Notes: generated from the letters alone by a model not told the origin. 53,665 nt of DNA from an uncultured bacterium (GCA_905214235.1 CAJMLF010000013.1:1-53665), one strand, 5' to 3'; positions 1-8,877 are shown, numbered from the stretch's first letter. Numbers and translations: made by a program.

Positions 1-72
1 GAGACCCTACACATTTGATTCGTCGAAACTTTGTTCAGTTTTCAAAGGTCTACCAAGCTGTATCAAACAGCT
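1..72 (-). promoter_or_regulatory. 16S rRNA operon leader (partial)
   Basis: Read on the minus strand, this stretch resembles the leader that precedes 16S rRNA in lactobacilli. It has a CTTTG/CAAAG hairpin (29-33 with 43-47) inside the familiar tttgaaaactgaacaaag stretch, and a second perfect hairpin AGCTGT/ACAGCT (56-61 with 67-72). The rRNA gene itself would lie left of the window. The assignment is from remembered leader sequence and from the three strong promoters just upstream; the rRNA is not visible. Confidence 0.6.
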
Positions 73-77
73 CTTAA

Positions 78-106
78 ATTTTATCATCTCATTGAATAAC
101 TGTCAA
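78..106 (-). promoter_or_regulatory. rrn promoter P3 (proximal)
   Basis: On the minus strand, -35 TTGACA (101-106) and -10 TAAAAT (78-83) are separated by exactly 17 bp. It is the third of three tandem promoters pointing out of the left edge toward the presumed rRNA operon. Confidence 0.7.
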
Positions 107-168
107 GAACTTTTTTCAATCAAGTAATCGAAAGAAGTAATTAACCAGTCCCTCGAGACAACTTTTAT

Positions 169-197
169 ATGATAACAAAGAATCAAATCTCTGTCAA
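169..197 (-). promoter_or_regulatory. rrn promoter P2
   Basis: On the minus strand, TTGACA (192-197) and TATCAT (169-174) are separated by 17 bp. It lies about 90 bp upstream of P3, a spacing typical of tandem rRNA promoters. Confidence 0.65.
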
Positions 198-253
198 CAA
201 CTGTTTTGAAATTAAGTTGTTAAGAAAATAACAACTTCGCAACAGCAAATAAT

Positions 254-282
254 AATATACCAAGGTCCAAGCAATTCGTCAA
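254..282 (-). promoter_or_regulatory. rrn promoter P1 (distal)
   Basis: On the minus strand, TTGACG (277-282) and TATATT (254-259) are separated by 17 bp. It lies about 85 bp upstream of P2 and starts just after the stop codon of the DUF1797 gene. I see no clear terminator between that gene and this promoter, so read-through into the rRNA operon is possible. Confidence 0.6.
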
Positions 283-300
283 CACCTTTTCAATAAAAAA

Positions 301-549
301 TTAAAATGTGTGCTCCAAATCATATAAGCAGTCGTAAACTTCGATTGCTACCAGGTCAATGTTGTCAAAGCGGAACCGCTCATGAGGACGAAAACGGACA
401 AACACGTATTCACCACTCCCCTGGACATAGGTGACCTCACACACCGGAATCCCGAACTGCTCAAAGGTCCGTTTCTGCCTTCGCCCCGTCCGGTCACGCT
501 TCATTGCATCTAAGCGCCGGATAATTTGTACTAACTGTGAATGCTCCAC
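301..549 (-). CDS. DUF1797 (YkuJ-like) small protein
   Basis: An 82-residue protein when started at the GTG at 549. The start choice rests on the sequence: AGGAG ends about 5 bases before this GTG, and the N-terminus then reads xEHSQLVQIIRRL, which matches the short start of Bacillus YkuJ-type proteins. A longer frame opens at a GTG at 594 that overlaps the upstream TAG, but it adds a cysteine-rich extension unlike the family. The C-terminus FDNIDLVAIEVYD is the family signature. The function of DUF1797 is not established. It is the last gene of the leftward glycolipid unit, so it is probably co-transcribed with the membrane protein at 594-1622. Confidence 0.8.
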   Translation of the reverse strand: MEHSQLVQIIRRLDAMKRDRTGRRQKRTFEQFGIPVCEVTYVQGSGEYVFVRFRPHERFRFDNIDLVAIEVYDCLYDLEHTF

Positions 550-593
550 TGTCTCCTGTTCACCTCCAAAACAAAAGATGAGTAATGGCCCCA

Positions 594-1622
594 CTACTCA
601 TCTTGAATATCATGTTTAATTTTATCTGGTTTAACCAGTAATGCAACCATTCCGGCAAACATTCCGAAGTAATAAGTCAGTAACCGCCACAGAATCATTG
701 CGAGCACTAACTTACTCCCCGAACCGATAAAGCTTGCAAAGAGCACCGAAAAGGAGTACTCCGCTCCCCCGGCCCCACCAGGAATCGGGAAGAGTGAAAT
801 AATCATAAAGATCAGCACGTGCAGGCTGATTACCATCACGAAGTTAATGTGGTGTACCCCCAGGGCCAGCATTATGAAATACGGAATTGCGTAGTAGAAA
901 AATAGCTGGCACAAGGTGACGATGCATACCCGCCACATCTTACCGTACTCGCTCTTGATTCGTAAACTTTCCTGGTAGAAAGTGTCGACCTTCTCATTTA
1001 GGGTTACCCGCAGCCGTTCGTACCGTTCTGGCTTCATAAAGAGCCCCACCGGTTTAATTATCAAATTAAGGGCCTTCTTGGTAAAGCTATACCAGTACAT
1101 CACCAGTAAAAGACCGACAATCACGGCCAGGTGAATTAAAAAGCCAAACAGGACGAACAGGGAAAGGGCGTGGAGCTTTTCGGCGATAAAGTGAAAACCA
1201 ATCACCAGACTGATCAAGAAGTTAATGACAATCATCGCCTGAAAGACAACGAACTTCATCAAGAGGACCGAACTCGCCAGTCCCCCATCAACCCCACACT
1301 GGAGCATCCCCACCAACTGGGCCGGTTGTCCACCAGTCGAAAACGGAGTAATCCCGTTAAACAGCTGCTCAATCGGTGGAAGGCGCATCGCATCCTTCCA
1401 GGTAAAGTCCGGGTGGCGGTTATTCATGAAGATCTTGACGACCACCCCTTCTAGTCCCAGGTAGAGGCAGATACATAGCAACGCCACTAGCATCCACCAC
1501 CAATTTAGAGTAAAGAAGTCCCGGACCAGCAGGTGGAGGTTTACCGTCCGCAACGAATACGCAATGATCCCCCCACCAATCAGGAGCATCAAGATAAGGA
1601 CGAACCAATTCTTCCTACTCAT
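594..1622 (-). CDS. YbhN/MprF-N-terminal-like integral membrane protein
   Basis: A 342-residue polytopic membrane protein with about eight hydrophobic segments, of the UPF0104/lysylphosphatidylglycerol synthase transmembrane (flippase-like) family. A typical motif is FPIPGGAGGAEYS near residue 270. The start at 1622 (MSRKNWF) follows an AAAGGGGG site at good spacing; an extension to 1748 would run through the upstream gene and is unlikely. It overlaps the end of the glycosyltransferase at 1615-2649 by 8 bp, so translation is probably coupled. In Listeria and enterococci a membrane protein of this type lies beside the glycolipid glucosyltransferases (LafC-like context). A role in glycolipid or LTA-anchor translocation is inference. 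Confidence 0.8.
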   Translation of the reverse strand: MSRKNWFVLILMLLIGGGIIAYSLRTVNLHLLVRDFFTLNWWWMLVALLCICLYLGLEGVVVKIFMNNRHPDFTWKDAMRLPPIEQLFNGITPFSTGGQPAQLVGMLQCGVDGGLASSVLLMKFVVFQAMIVINFLISLVIGFHFIAEKLHALSLFVLFGFLIHLAVIVGLLLVMYWYSFTKKALNLIIKPVGLFMKPERYERLRVTLNEKVDTFYQESLRIKSEYGKMWRVCIVTLCQLFFYYAIPYFIMLALGVHHINFVMVISLHVLIFMIISLFPIPGGAGGAEYSFSVLFASFIGSGSKLVLAMILWRLLTYYFGMFAGMVALLVKPDKIKHDIQDE

Positions 1623-2649
1623 GGTCATCCCCCTTTGCCGCTTGCTCACGATAGAATTTCTCCCAGATCTTAGCCAGGTGGTCTTCAGAGTAACGAGCCG
1701 CTGCTGCGTGGGCCCGTTTTTGCCAATGGGCCAGACGGGCCGGGTCATTTCTCAGCAGGGTCAACTTCTCTTGCATTTCCAAGATATCCTTGGCGGGTTC
1801 GTAGTCCCCGTCGATAATACTGTGGTAGAGGTCGAGGTCGCGCAGCATGACTGGCGTCCCACAACTAAAGGCCTCCAGGACCGACATAGGAAAGAGCTCG
1901 TTAAACGATGGTAATAGGAACAAGTCGGCCGCGTTGTTGAGCTCCGCAATCTCGTCCCGGCTAACGATCCCCGTAAACTTGAGGTTGGCCGGCGGGTTCT
2001 CCACTACCTTCTTCAGCTCATGGTAGCCATCCGTCAAGGGACCAAACGAAAAGCCCCCCGCCCAGACAAATTGGACGTCCGGATTTTGCTTGGCGAGTTG
2101 GATGAAGTCTGGAACCCCCTTGCGTTCCTGAACCTGACCACTTCCCAGGACAACGAACTTATCTACAGGCAGGCCGTACTTCTTACGCAGGGCGAGACGC
2201 TGTTTAGCATCCACCGGGTGGAAACGCGCACTGTCCACAAAGTTGGGGATATAAGTGATCTGCTCACGGGGAATCCCATAAGCCACTAGTTTATCAATAA
2301 AGGACGGGTTAACGACCACCAGGTGATCCATCCGCTTATAGAAGGCAATCACGTAATGATAAAAAATCCCACGAAATGGTTGTGGGATTTTCAAACTACC
2401 TTCCAGGGTCTCCGGTAAGAAATGTACGTAACCAACCTTTTGTCCCCGCTTCTTCGAAAAGGTCGAAAAGTAAAAGGGCAGGTCGATCGTGTGGTAGTGG
2501 CTAATGTCACTCGTCCGATAGTGGTTTATTTCAATGTCAAATTCATCTTCAAAGTGCGTCTTCAGCAGGTTGATCAGTTCCAGATAGGCACTTCCCACCC
2601 CTTGACCGGCAACCTTGTCTGCTGATGAAAACATCGTAATTTTAATCAT
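1615..2649 (-). CDS. GT4 glycosyltransferase, diglucosyl-diacylglycerol synthase-like (LafB/BgsA type)
   Basis: A 344-residue GT-B enzyme of family GT4. The N-terminus MIKITMFSSADKVAGQGVGS and the C-terminal donor-site region PSFNELFPMSVLEAFSCGTP (an EX7E-type motif) are as expected for the second enzyme of glycolipid anchor synthesis. By family, such enzymes add a second hexose to monoglucosyl-diacylglycerol at the inner face of the membrane. The start at 2649 follows GAGGAG seven bases upstream and leaves a 2 bp gap to the previous gene. The pairing with the next GT4 gene supports the assignment; the exact linkage cannot be read from sequence. Confidence 0.82.
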   Translation of the reverse strand: MIKITMFSSADKVAGQGVGSAYLELINLLKTHFEDEFDIEINHYRTSDISHYHTIDLPFYFSTFSKKRGQKVGYVHFLPETLEGSLKIPQPFRGIFYHYVIAFYKRMDHLVVVNPSFIDKLVAYGIPREQITYIPNFVDSARFHPVDAKQRLALRKKYGLPVDKFVVLGSGQVQERKGVPDFIQLAKQNPDVQFVWAGGFSFGPLTDGYHELKKVVENPPANLKFTGIVSRDEIAELNNAADLFLLPSFNELFPMSVLEAFSCGTPVMLRDLDLYHSIIDGDYEPAKDILEMQEKLTLLRNDPARLAHWQKRAHAAAARYSEDHLAKIWEKFYREQAAKGDDHE

Positions 2650-2651
2650 CA

Positions 2652-3866
2652 CTAACTCCTCGAACGATGAAATAGGCGACGGTGGTGCCGCGCCTTGGCA
2701 ACTTCTCTTTCGGCCAGCGTCGTTTGACAATCGCGGTAGTACTCGACTACCCGCTTGGCAAAAACTTCCGCCGAAATAGCGTGCAGCTTTTCTTGGCGCT
2801 TCTGGTGGGACTCCTCGGTCCCGGGGTTATTCAGGTAGTGAATGACCCCCTTGACCAGGTCCTCCCGCTTTTGGAAACTCACCCCAATTGCTGGATCATC
2901 AATCAGTTCGTCCGTATAGACGCTGCGCATGACAACGATTGGTAGGTCCGAAGCCAGGGCCTCATCGTAAGTTAATCCCTGGGACTCGGAATCTGATGCG
3001 GACACAAAAACATCTGCCATTTGGTAATAATGGTGGACATCATCATTCTTGATTTCTCCCGCAAACTGGACATGGGACCCTAAGTCCATCTGGCGGACCT
3101 GCCGTTCCAATGTTTTTCGGGCAGGCCCGTCACCAACAATCAAAAGCTGGACAGCGGGATTTTGGGCGAGAATATCGGGCATGGCATCAATCAGGGTATG
3201 GATATTTTTCTCGTAGGCCAGCCGACTCAAAGAAAGGAGGACCGGCGTGTCATCTTCGTAACCATACTTGGCACGCAGGGCGTGGACCGCTGCTGGTGAG
3301 TCCTGGTGCTGGTACACCCGGAGGTTAATCCCCGTCGGAATAATCCGGATGGGCGCCGTAACGTCATAGGATCGCAGGGTATCCAGTACCCGCTTACTTG
3401 GGGCAATCACCCCGTCGATGTTGTGCATGTAAAGACGCGCATAGGTGGCCACGTTCTTTGGCTTGACGATGTGACCATTGGCAATGTAGTGAAGGTAGTC
3501 CTGGTACATCGTATGGTAGGTGTGCAGACACGGAATATCCAATTCGTGGGCCACCAGCTTGCCAATCATCCCCAGGGCAAACTCGGTCTGGTTGTGAACA
3601 ACATCGAGGTGAAACTGGCGGGCCAGGTGAACTGCCCGAATACCACCCCGGATAGCGATTCGCCGGTCCGTGAAGGAGACAAAGGGGATGCTGGCAAAGC
3701 GGTAAATGCCGTTTTCAACATCGTCCTTCTTTGCCTGGGGGTCAGTCGTCGTAAAGATATAAACGTGGTGCCCCTGAGCAGTCAGCTCGTCACGGAGGGT
3801 CTTGATGGAAGTCGCTACTCCACTGACCTGGGGAAAATATGTATCTGTAAAAAGACCAATATTCAC
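2652..3866 (-). CDS. GT4 glycosyltransferase, monoglucosyl-diacylglycerol synthase-like (LafA/BgsB type)
   Basis: A 404-residue GT4 enzyme starting at GTG 3866 with AGGAG eight bases upstream. MNIGLFTDTYFPQVSGVATS is the usual opening of alpha-monoglucosyl-diacylglycerol synthases. The donor-binding region has FVSASDSESQGLTYDEALA. Family role: transfer of glucose from UDP-glucose to diacylglycerol, the first step of the glycolipid that anchors lipoteichoic acid. It is the first gene of a four-gene leftward unit driven by the promoter at 3908-3936. The C-terminal tail is basic (RHHRRLFHRSRS) and may contact the membrane surface. Confidence 0.85.
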   Translation of the reverse strand: MNIGLFTDTYFPQVSGVATSIKTLRDELTAQGHHVYIFTTTDPQAKKDDVENGIYRFASIPFVSFTDRRIAIRGGIRAVHLARQFHLDVVHNQTEFALGMIGKLVAHELDIPCLHTYHTMYQDYLHYIANGHIVKPKNVATYARLYMHNIDGVIAPSKRVLDTLRSYDVTAPIRIIPTGINLRVYQHQDSPAAVHALRAKYGYEDDTPVLLSLSRLAYEKNIHTLIDAMPDILAQNPAVQLLIVGDGPARKTLERQVRQMDLGSHVQFAGEIKNDDVHHYYQMADVFVSASDSESQGLTYDEALASDLPIVVMRSVYTDELIDDPAIGVSFQKREDLVKGVIHYLNNPGTEESHQKRQEKLHAISAEVFAKRVVEYYRDCQTTLAEREVAKARHHRRLFHRSRS

Positions 3867-3907
3867 GCTAACTGCTCCTATCTATTCGTTTTCGCATAAT
3901 GTTATTT

Positions 3908-3936
3908 ATTATACTAAAGTGCCCATTCTTTAGCAA
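3908..3936 (-). promoter_or_regulatory. Promoter of the glycolipid operon
   Basis: On the minus strand, TTGCTA (3931-3936), a 17 bp spacer and a perfect TATAAT (3908-3913) lie about 42 bp before the GTG start at 3866. No other promoter is evident before the four genes. Confidence 0.65.
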
Positions 3937-4020
3937 AAGACACATTTCTCCTATTGTAAGATGATTCCGGGCTATCGACAAGTCCACGTTTGCGAGATTA
4001 ATTTTTTCTTAAGGAGCGGC

Positions 4021-4061
4021 AAATCAAAAGGCCCCGGTCGCTCACTCACGACTGGGGCCCC
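4021..4061 (-). terminator. Terminator of ptsHI
   Basis: On the minus strand, GGCCCCAGTCG pairs with CGACCGGGGCC around an 8-base loop and is followed by TTTTGATTT. It lies directly after the ptsI stop codon. Confidence 0.85.
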
Positions 4062-4075
4062 AACTTATAAGGATC

Positions 4076-5809
4076 TTACTCCAAGTTATTTTCCTTCAAG
4101 AACTTCTTCACCATCGCGGTCACCGCACTGGCCGTCTGGGCATTTAAGGACCGGTGGACAAGCGGTTGGAGCTGACGGGTGTTCATCTGCTTGATCAAGG
4201 ACCGGATATGGAGGATCTGGCCACTGTTCATCGAGAACTCATCCAGTCCCATCCCCATCAGCAGTGGCGTTGCCAAGGGATTACCAGCCATCTCACCGCA
4301 CATGCCGACCCACTTGCCTTCCGCATGGGCCGCGTCAATCACCCGCTTGACGGTCCGTAGTACGGCCGGGTGGAGTTCCTGGTAGAGGTAGGCAACCCGG
4401 GTATTCCCCCGGTCGGCCGCAAAGAGGTACTGAATCAGGTCATTGCTGCCGATGCTGAAGAAGTCAACATCCTGGGCGAAGAGGTCGGCCATCATTGCTA
4501 CTGACGGGATTTCCAGCATCATCCCCACCTCGATGTTGTCGGCAACCGGTACCCCGGCCTTTTCCAGTGATGCCTTTTCTTCGTCCAAGATTTGCCGCGC
4601 CTGGCGGAATTCTTCAATCGTGGCCACCATTGGGAACATGATGGCTAACCGTCCATAGACCGACGCCCGAAGCATCGCCCGCAGTTGGGGACGCAGGATC
4701 TCCGGCTTAGCCAAGCCAATCCGGATGGCCCGAAAACCCAGGTAAGGGTTGGTCTCATGCGGGAGGAGGACCATTTCCAAGCGCTTGTCACCGCCCACAT
4801 CCAGGGTCCGGGCAACCACCCGCTGCTGGTTCATCGCGGCCACGAACTGCTTATAGGCATCAAACTGCTGGTCCTCACCCGGCAGCTTGGTCTGGTTCAT
4901 GTACAAGAACTCGGTTCGCAAGAGGCCAATTCCCTCAGCCCCGTTGTTCTGGGCGTCTTGGATATCCGCCAGCGTACCGACGTTAGCCGCAACCTCGAAA
5001 TGACGGCCGTCCTGACTGATGGTTTCCTGGTTGCGCAACGCTCCCCAGGCTTCTTGCTCCTGGGCAAACTTACCGGCAAGGAGGCGGTACTTCTCGAGTT
5101 CGTCCGCCGACGGGTTAACAATTACCTTGCCGTGGATACCGTCGACTACCAGGAGGTCCCCATCCTTGATTGCCGTCGTGGCCTTCTTCGTACCGACGAC
5201 CACCGGCAAAGAAAGGGTCTTGCTCATGATTGTGAAGTGGGAGGTCCGGCCCCCCATATCCGTGACCAGGCCCGCGACATAGCGCCGGTCAAACTGGGCT
5301 GTATCCGTCGGGGTAATATTGTTGGCAACAATAATTGCCCGGTGGTCCAACTGCTTGGGATTGGGGAGTTTAACACCAAGAAGGTGACTCAACAAGCGCT
5401 TGGCGAGGTCATGCATTGCCGTCCCCCGCGCCTGGAGGTAGTCGTTGTCATTCAGGCGCTCGAAAATGGCCATGTAGTGGTCCGCCACCTTTTGTACTGC
5501 CCACTCCGCCGTAATCTGCTCGCTGACAATGTGTTGTTCAATTGAATCAAATAAAACGGGGTCATCCAGCATTGTCAGTTGTGTATCAACAACCGTTGCC
5601 GCCCGCTGACCGAGTCGCTGGTGGGCCTGGTCACGGATTGCTTGTAGTTCTTGGCGGCTTAAAGCAAAAGAATCATGAAGCCTGGCGACCTCATGATTCT
5701 TATCACTAATATGCTGTTTTTGAACCGGAAGTTCTGACCCCACTAATAGGTAAGCAGGCGCAATCGCAATCCCACTGCTGGCTGCTAACCCATTGAGCAG
5801 TAGCGACAT
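4076..5809 (-). CDS. ptsI: PTS enzyme I (phosphoenolpyruvate-protein phosphotransferase)
   Basis: A 577-residue protein, full length for the family. Enzyme I takes phosphate from PEP on a histidine and passes it to HPr in the cytoplasm. The active-site histidine lies in GGRTSHFTI (His191). The PEP-binding C-terminal domain is intact, with LRTEFLY, GFRAIRIGL, the SIGSNDLIQY signature and the GMCGEMAG cysteine loop. Its ATG overlaps the ptsH stop codon as TAATG, a standard coupled arrangement. It is the last gene before the terminator at 4021-4061. Confidence 0.98.
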   Translation of the reverse strand: MSLLLNGLAASSGIAIAPAYLLVGSELPVQKQHISDKNHEVARLHDSFALSRQELQAIRDQAHQRLGQRAATVVDTQLTMLDDPVLFDSIEQHIVSEQITAEWAVQKVADHYMAIFERLNDNDYLQARGTAMHDLAKRLLSHLLGVKLPNPKQLDHRAIIVANNITPTDTAQFDRRYVAGLVTDMGGRTSHFTIMSKTLSLPVVVGTKKATTAIKDGDLLVVDGIHGKVIVNPSADELEKYRLLAGKFAQEQEAWGALRNQETISQDGRHFEVAANVGTLADIQDAQNNGAEGIGLLRTEFLYMNQTKLPGEDQQFDAYKQFVAAMNQQRVVARTLDVGGDKRLEMVLLPHETNPYLGFRAIRIGLAKPEILRPQLRAMLRASVYGRLAIMFPMVATIEEFRQARQILDEEKASLEKAGVPVADNIEVGMMLEIPSVAMMADLFAQDVDFFSIGSNDLIQYLFAADRGNTRVAYLYQELHPAVLRTVKRVIDAAHAEGKWVGMCGEMAGNPLATPLLMGMGLDEFSMNSGQILHIRSLIKQMNTRQLQPLVHRSLNAQTASAVTAMVKKFLKENNLE

Positions 5810-6075
5810 TAGTCAGTCAATCCTTCCTTCTTCATGGTTTCAGCAACGGCATCTAAAGCATCCTTTTCATCGTCACCACTAGCCGTGATCGTAACCTTAG
5901 CATTTTGGCCAACACCAAGAGACATAACACCCATGATGGACTTTAAGTTAACGCTCTTGCCTTCGTATGACAAGGTAACATCGGAAGCAAACTTTGAAGC
6001 AGCTTGAACCAAGATGGTTGCTGGACGTGCATGAATACCAGTTTCAGCAGTAATTGTAAAATCGCGTTTTTCCAT
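5809..6075 (-). CDS. ptsH: HPr phosphocarrier protein
   Basis: An 88-residue HPr. His15 in GIHARPA takes phosphate from enzyme I. Ser46 in [10 protein letters not shown] is the site used by HPr kinase for CcpA-dependent carbon control in Firmicutes. A GAAGGAG site precedes the ATG. It is co-transcribed with ptsI through the TAATG overlap. Confidence 0.98.
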   Translation of the reverse strand: MEKRDFTITAETGIHARPATILVQAASKFASDVTLSYEGKSVNLKSIMGVMSLGVGQNAKVTITASGDDEKDALDAVAETMKKEGLTD

Positions 6076-6120
6076 TTTTAATCAGTCTCCTTCGAGCAGA
6101 TTTACTTTTTACCAGTGCTT

Positions 6121-6129
6121 ATTCTAACA
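6121..6129 (-). promoter_or_regulatory. Extended -10 promoter of ptsHI
   Basis: On the minus strand, TGTTAGAAT is an extended -10 (TGn plus TAGAAT) about 45 bp before ptsH. No good -35 is visible. Confidence 0.45.
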
Positions 6130-6196
6130 CTGATACACCTCGATAGATACATTTTAGCAATTGTAAGCGGTAAATACAAGGTGGTTAAAAGGCATC

Positions 6197-6382
6197 TTAC
6201 CGTTTAATCATCCGGTAAATAATCTTGCCACCAATGTGGGCCTGCCCCGTTATCTGGGTCCGGTACGGGTAGGCATGATAGATCCGTTGAAACTCCTGAA
6301 AGTTGTCAGGGCCAATCTCAAACTGGTCAATCTTGCCCGCGCGCAGGTCGTCAAGTTCCTGCTTAAAATCACGTTCTGCCAA
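6197..6382 (-). CDS. Small conserved-looking protein of unknown function
   Basis: A 61-residue, mostly hydrophilic protein starting at TTG 6382 behind a strong GGAGGTGGGAG site. I do not recognise the family. It has no signal peptide or membrane segment; the C-terminus (HIGGKIIYRMIKR) is basic. It is divergent from clpE. A TATAAT -10 is at 6416-6421, and a CIRCE-like element lies just upstream of that, so it may be heat-regulated through HrcA. The RBS, promoter and base composition support a real gene. Confidence 0.65.
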   Translation of the reverse strand: MAERDFKQELDDLRAGKIDQFEIGPDNFQEFQRIYHAYPYRTQITGQAHIGGKIIYRMIKR

Positions 6383-6415
6383 GCACTCCCACCTCCAAAT
6401 TTATTTTCTATTCCT

Positions 6416-6421
6416 ATTATA
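6416..6421 (-). promoter_or_regulatory. -10 box of the 61-residue gene
   Basis: On the minus strand a perfect TATAAT lies 34 bp before the TTG start at 6382. The nearest -35-like TTGCTA (6442-6447) has a 20 bp spacer, which is long. It falls inside the CIRCE-like element. Confidence 0.45.
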
Positions 6422-6440
6422 CACACCCGGCCCCCTAATT

Positions 6441-6467
6441 TTAGCAAACAATTGCAAAGAGTGCTAA
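6441..6467. promoter_or_regulatory. CIRCE-like HrcA operator
   Basis: TTAGCAAAC (6441-6449), nine bases, then GAGTGCTAA (6459-6467). The consensus CIRCE is TTAGCACTC-N9-GAGTGCTAA, so the right arm is perfect and the left arm has two mismatches. The outer bases extend the palindrome: ATTTTAGCA pairs perfectly with TGCTAAAAT. It lies about 20 bp upstream of the -10 of the 61-residue gene and about 50 bp upstream of the clpE -35. Confidence 0.65.
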
Positions 6468-6516
6468 AATGAAACGTGATCAATCCTTACTTTTTTCTAA
6501 AGGGCAGTCATATTCC

Positions 6517-6544
6517 TTGCACAGCGATAAAAAGTAAGTATAAT
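6517..6544 (+). promoter_or_regulatory. clpE promoter
   Basis: TTGCAC (6517-6522), a 16 bp spacer and a perfect TATAAT (6539-6544). Transcription should begin near 6551, right beside the CtsR box. Confidence 0.8.
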
Positions 6545-6553
6545 GTAATCAAT

Positions 6554-6570
6554 GGTCAAGAAAGGTCAAA
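6554..6570 (+). promoter_or_regulatory. CtsR operator of clpE
   Basis: GGTCAAG-AAA-GGTCAAA is the direct heptad repeat bound by CtsR, the class III heat-shock repressor. It overlaps the expected transcription start, so bound CtsR would block initiation. Confidence 0.9.
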
Positions 6571-6610
6571 CATATTTTTGACTATCTTTTTCAGGGAGGT
6601 ACTAATATAG

Positions 6611-8824
6611 ATGCTTTGTCAAAATTGTCATCGGAATCCAGCGACGATTCACTTACAAATGAGTTTTAACGGTCAGCGGATTCAAGTTGACCTCTGCCAA
6701 GAATGCTATCAAAAATTACAAAACTTACAAGCAAATATGATGAACGGGGGTAACGGAATGAACAACTTCGGTTTTGGAAACCTCGAAGACTTTATGAACG
6801 CAATGAACAACATGCAAGGCCAAGCCGCTAACGCTAATGGCCAAAACGCCAACACCCAGAACCAACGCCAGGGTGGCGGCCGGAATGTCAAGGGAATCCT
6901 TGGCCAATACGGCATTAACATGACCGACCTGGCCCGCCAAGGCAAGATCGACCCAGTGATCGGCCGGGACAAGGAAATCAACCGGGTCATTGAAATTTTA
7001 AACCGGCGGACAAAGAACAACCCAGTTTTGATTGGTGAAGCCGGGGTTGGTAAGACGGCCGTTGTTGAAGGGCTCGCCCAATCCATCGTTTCTGGCCAAG
7101 TACCAGAGAAGCTGGCCAACAAGGAAATTATCCGGCTGGACGTCGTATCCCTTGTTCAAGGGACCGGAATCCGGGGCCAGTTCGAACAACGGATGCAACA
7201 ATTAATGAAGGAAGTTCAAAAGAACAAGAACATCATCCTCTTCATCGACGAAATCCACGAAATCATGGGTGCCGGGAATGCTGAGGGTGGCATGGACGCC
7301 GGCAACGTCTTGAAGCCAGCCCTTGCCCGTGGTGACTTCCAACTGATTGGGGCCACGACCTTAAACGAGTACCGGAAGATTGAAAAGGATGCCGCCCTCG
7401 CCCGGCGGTTCCAACCAGTCCAAGTAGACGAACCAACTGTTGAAGAAACCATCCAAATCCTGAACGGGATCAAGGGTCGCTACCAGGACTACCACCACGT
7501 TAAGTACACTGATGCGGCAATTGTTGCGGCGGCCAAACTTTCTGACCGCTACATCCAAGACCGCTTCCTGCCTGACAAGGCCATTGACCTGATGGACGAA
7601 GCCGGTTCACGGAAGAACCTGACCTTGAAGACCGCGGATCCTAACATGATTGAAAACGAGATACATACGGCTGAGGCCCACAAGCAACAAGCGGTTGACA
7701 ACCAGGACTACGAAAAGGCCGCCTTCTACCGTGACCAGGTTACCCGCCTGGAAAAGGCCAAGAAGGATGCCGAAGAAAACCACACTGAGGAATCAGCAAC
7801 GGTTACCGACAAGGACATGCAAAAGATTGTTGAAGAGAAGACCAACATCCCCGTTGGTGACCTTCAGCAACAAGAAGAAAACCAGCTCCGTGACCTGGAT
7901 AAGAAGCTCGAAGCCCACGTCATTGGTCAAAACCAGGCCGTGGACAAGATTGCCCGGGCCATTCGCCGGAACCGGATTGGGCTGAACAAGTCTGGTCGGC
8001 CGATTGGTTCCTTCCTCTTTGTTGGTCCTACCGGGGTCGGGAAGACCGAAACTGCCAAGCAACTGGCCAAGCAGCTCTTTGGTTCCAAGGATGCCATGAT
8101 TCGGTTTGACATGTCCGAATACATGGACAAGACTTCCACTTCCAAGCTGATCGGGGCCGCTCCTGGTTACGTTGGTTACGAAGAAGCCGGTCAACTGACC
8201 GAACAAGTTCGGCGTCACCCTTACAGCCTGATCCTGTTGGATGAAGTTGAAAAGGCCCACCCGGACGTCATGCACATGTTCCTGCAGATCCTTGATGATG
8301 GTCGCTTGACCGATTCACAAGGGCGGACCGTCAGCTTCAAGGACACGATCATCATCATGACCTCGAACGCCGGGACTGGGGACGCCGTTGCCAGTGTTGG
8401 TTTCGGTGCTGAGGCTTCTGGCTCGACCCACTCGATCATCGACAAGCTGACCAACTACTTCAAGCCCGAATTTCTGAACCGGTTCGACGACATCGTTCAG
8501 TTCAACGCCCTGACCAAGGACGACCTGATGAAGATCGTCAACCTGATGATCACCGACGTTAACACCATGTTGGCTGACCGGAAGCTCCACATTGATGTGC
8601 CAAAGGATGTCGCTGAAAAGCTGGTCGACCTTGGTTACGATCCGAAGATGGGTGCCCGTCCACTGCGCCGGGTAATCCAAGAGCAGATTGAAGACCGGAT
8701 TGCCGACTACGTTCTCGACCACAACGATGCCCACAAGCTGGCTGCCAAGTTAGACGGTGATGGTAATATCACTGTTGTGGCGGCAGACGACACCGCTGCT
8801 CCTGAAGCAGAAGAAGACAAGTAA
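6611..8824 (+). CDS. clpE: ATP-dependent Clp protease ATP-binding subunit ClpE
   Basis: A 737-residue Clp/Hsp100 unfoldase that feeds substrates to ClpP. The N-terminal zinc finger typical of ClpE is present (CxxC near residue 3 and CQEC near 29-32). A Gln/Asn/Gly-rich linker follows. The first AAA+ module has Walker A GEAGVGKT near 141-148. A UVR-like coiled stretch lies at about 350-385 ([14 protein letters not shown]). The second AAA+ module has Walker A GPTGVGKT near 471-478. GGGAGG precedes the ATG. It is controlled by the CtsR box at 6554-6570 and perhaps by the CIRCE-like site, and ends at the terminator at 8836-8873. Confidence 0.97.
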   Translation: MLCQNCHRNPATIHLQMSFNGQRIQVDLCQECYQKLQNLQANMMNGGNGMNNFGFGNLEDFMNAMNNMQGQAANANGQNANTQNQRQGGGRNVKGILGQYGINMTDLARQGKIDPVIGRDKEINRVIEILNRRTKNNPVLIGEAGVGKTAVVEGLAQSIVSGQVPEKLANKEIIRLDVVSLVQGTGIRGQFEQRMQQLMKEVQKNKNIILFIDEIHEIMGAGNAEGGMDAGNVLKPALARGDFQLIGATTLNEYRKIEKDAALARRFQPVQVDEPTVEETIQILNGIKGRYQDYHHVKYTDAAIVAAAKLSDRYIQDRFLPDKAIDLMDEAGSRKNLTLKTADPNMIENEIHTAEAHKQQAVDNQDYEKAAFYRDQVTRLEKAKKDAEENHTEESATVTDKDMQKIVEEKTNIPVGDLQQQEENQLRDLDKKLEAHVIGQNQAVDKIARAIRRNRIGLNKSGRPIGSFLFVGPTGVGKTETAKQLAKQLFGSKDAMIRFDMSEYMDKTSTSKLIGAAPGYVGYEEAGQLTEQVRRHPYSLILLDEVEKAHPDVMHMFLQILDDGRLTDSQGRTVSFKDTIIIMTSNAGTGDAVASVGFGAEASGSTHSIIDKLTNYFKPEFLNRFDDIVQFNALTKDDLMKIVNLMITDVNTMLADRKLHIDVPKDVAEKLVDLGYDPKMGARPLRRVIQEQIEDRIADYVLDHNDAHKLAAKLDGDGNITVVAADDTAAPEAEEDK

Positions 8825-8835
8825 TAGATATACGA

Positions 8836-8873
8836 AAAAGCTGGAGGGAAGAAATTCTCTCCAGCTTTTTTTG
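8836..8873. terminator. Bidirectional terminator, clpE and S-component gene
   Basis: AAAAAGCTGGAG and CTCCAGCTTTTTTT flank a short loop. It has T tracts on both strands and sits between two convergent genes. Confidence 0.9.
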
Positions 8874-8877
8874 TGTC

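Noticed and set aside
1623..1748. N-terminal extension of the membrane protein to 1748
   Set aside because: It runs antisense-free but within the coding end of the upstream glycosyltransferase, lacks a signal or family match, and the internal ATG at 1622 has the RBS.
4685..5545. Long plus-strand frame of 286 codons opposite ptsI
   Set aside because: It is antisense to a clearly conserved gene, has no RBS and no recognisable domain. It is a by-product of GC-rich codons.
6161..6179. cre site for CcpA upstream of ptsH
   Set aside because: TTGTAAGCGG on the plus strand matches only the left half of the consensus; the right half fails. It is too weak to list.
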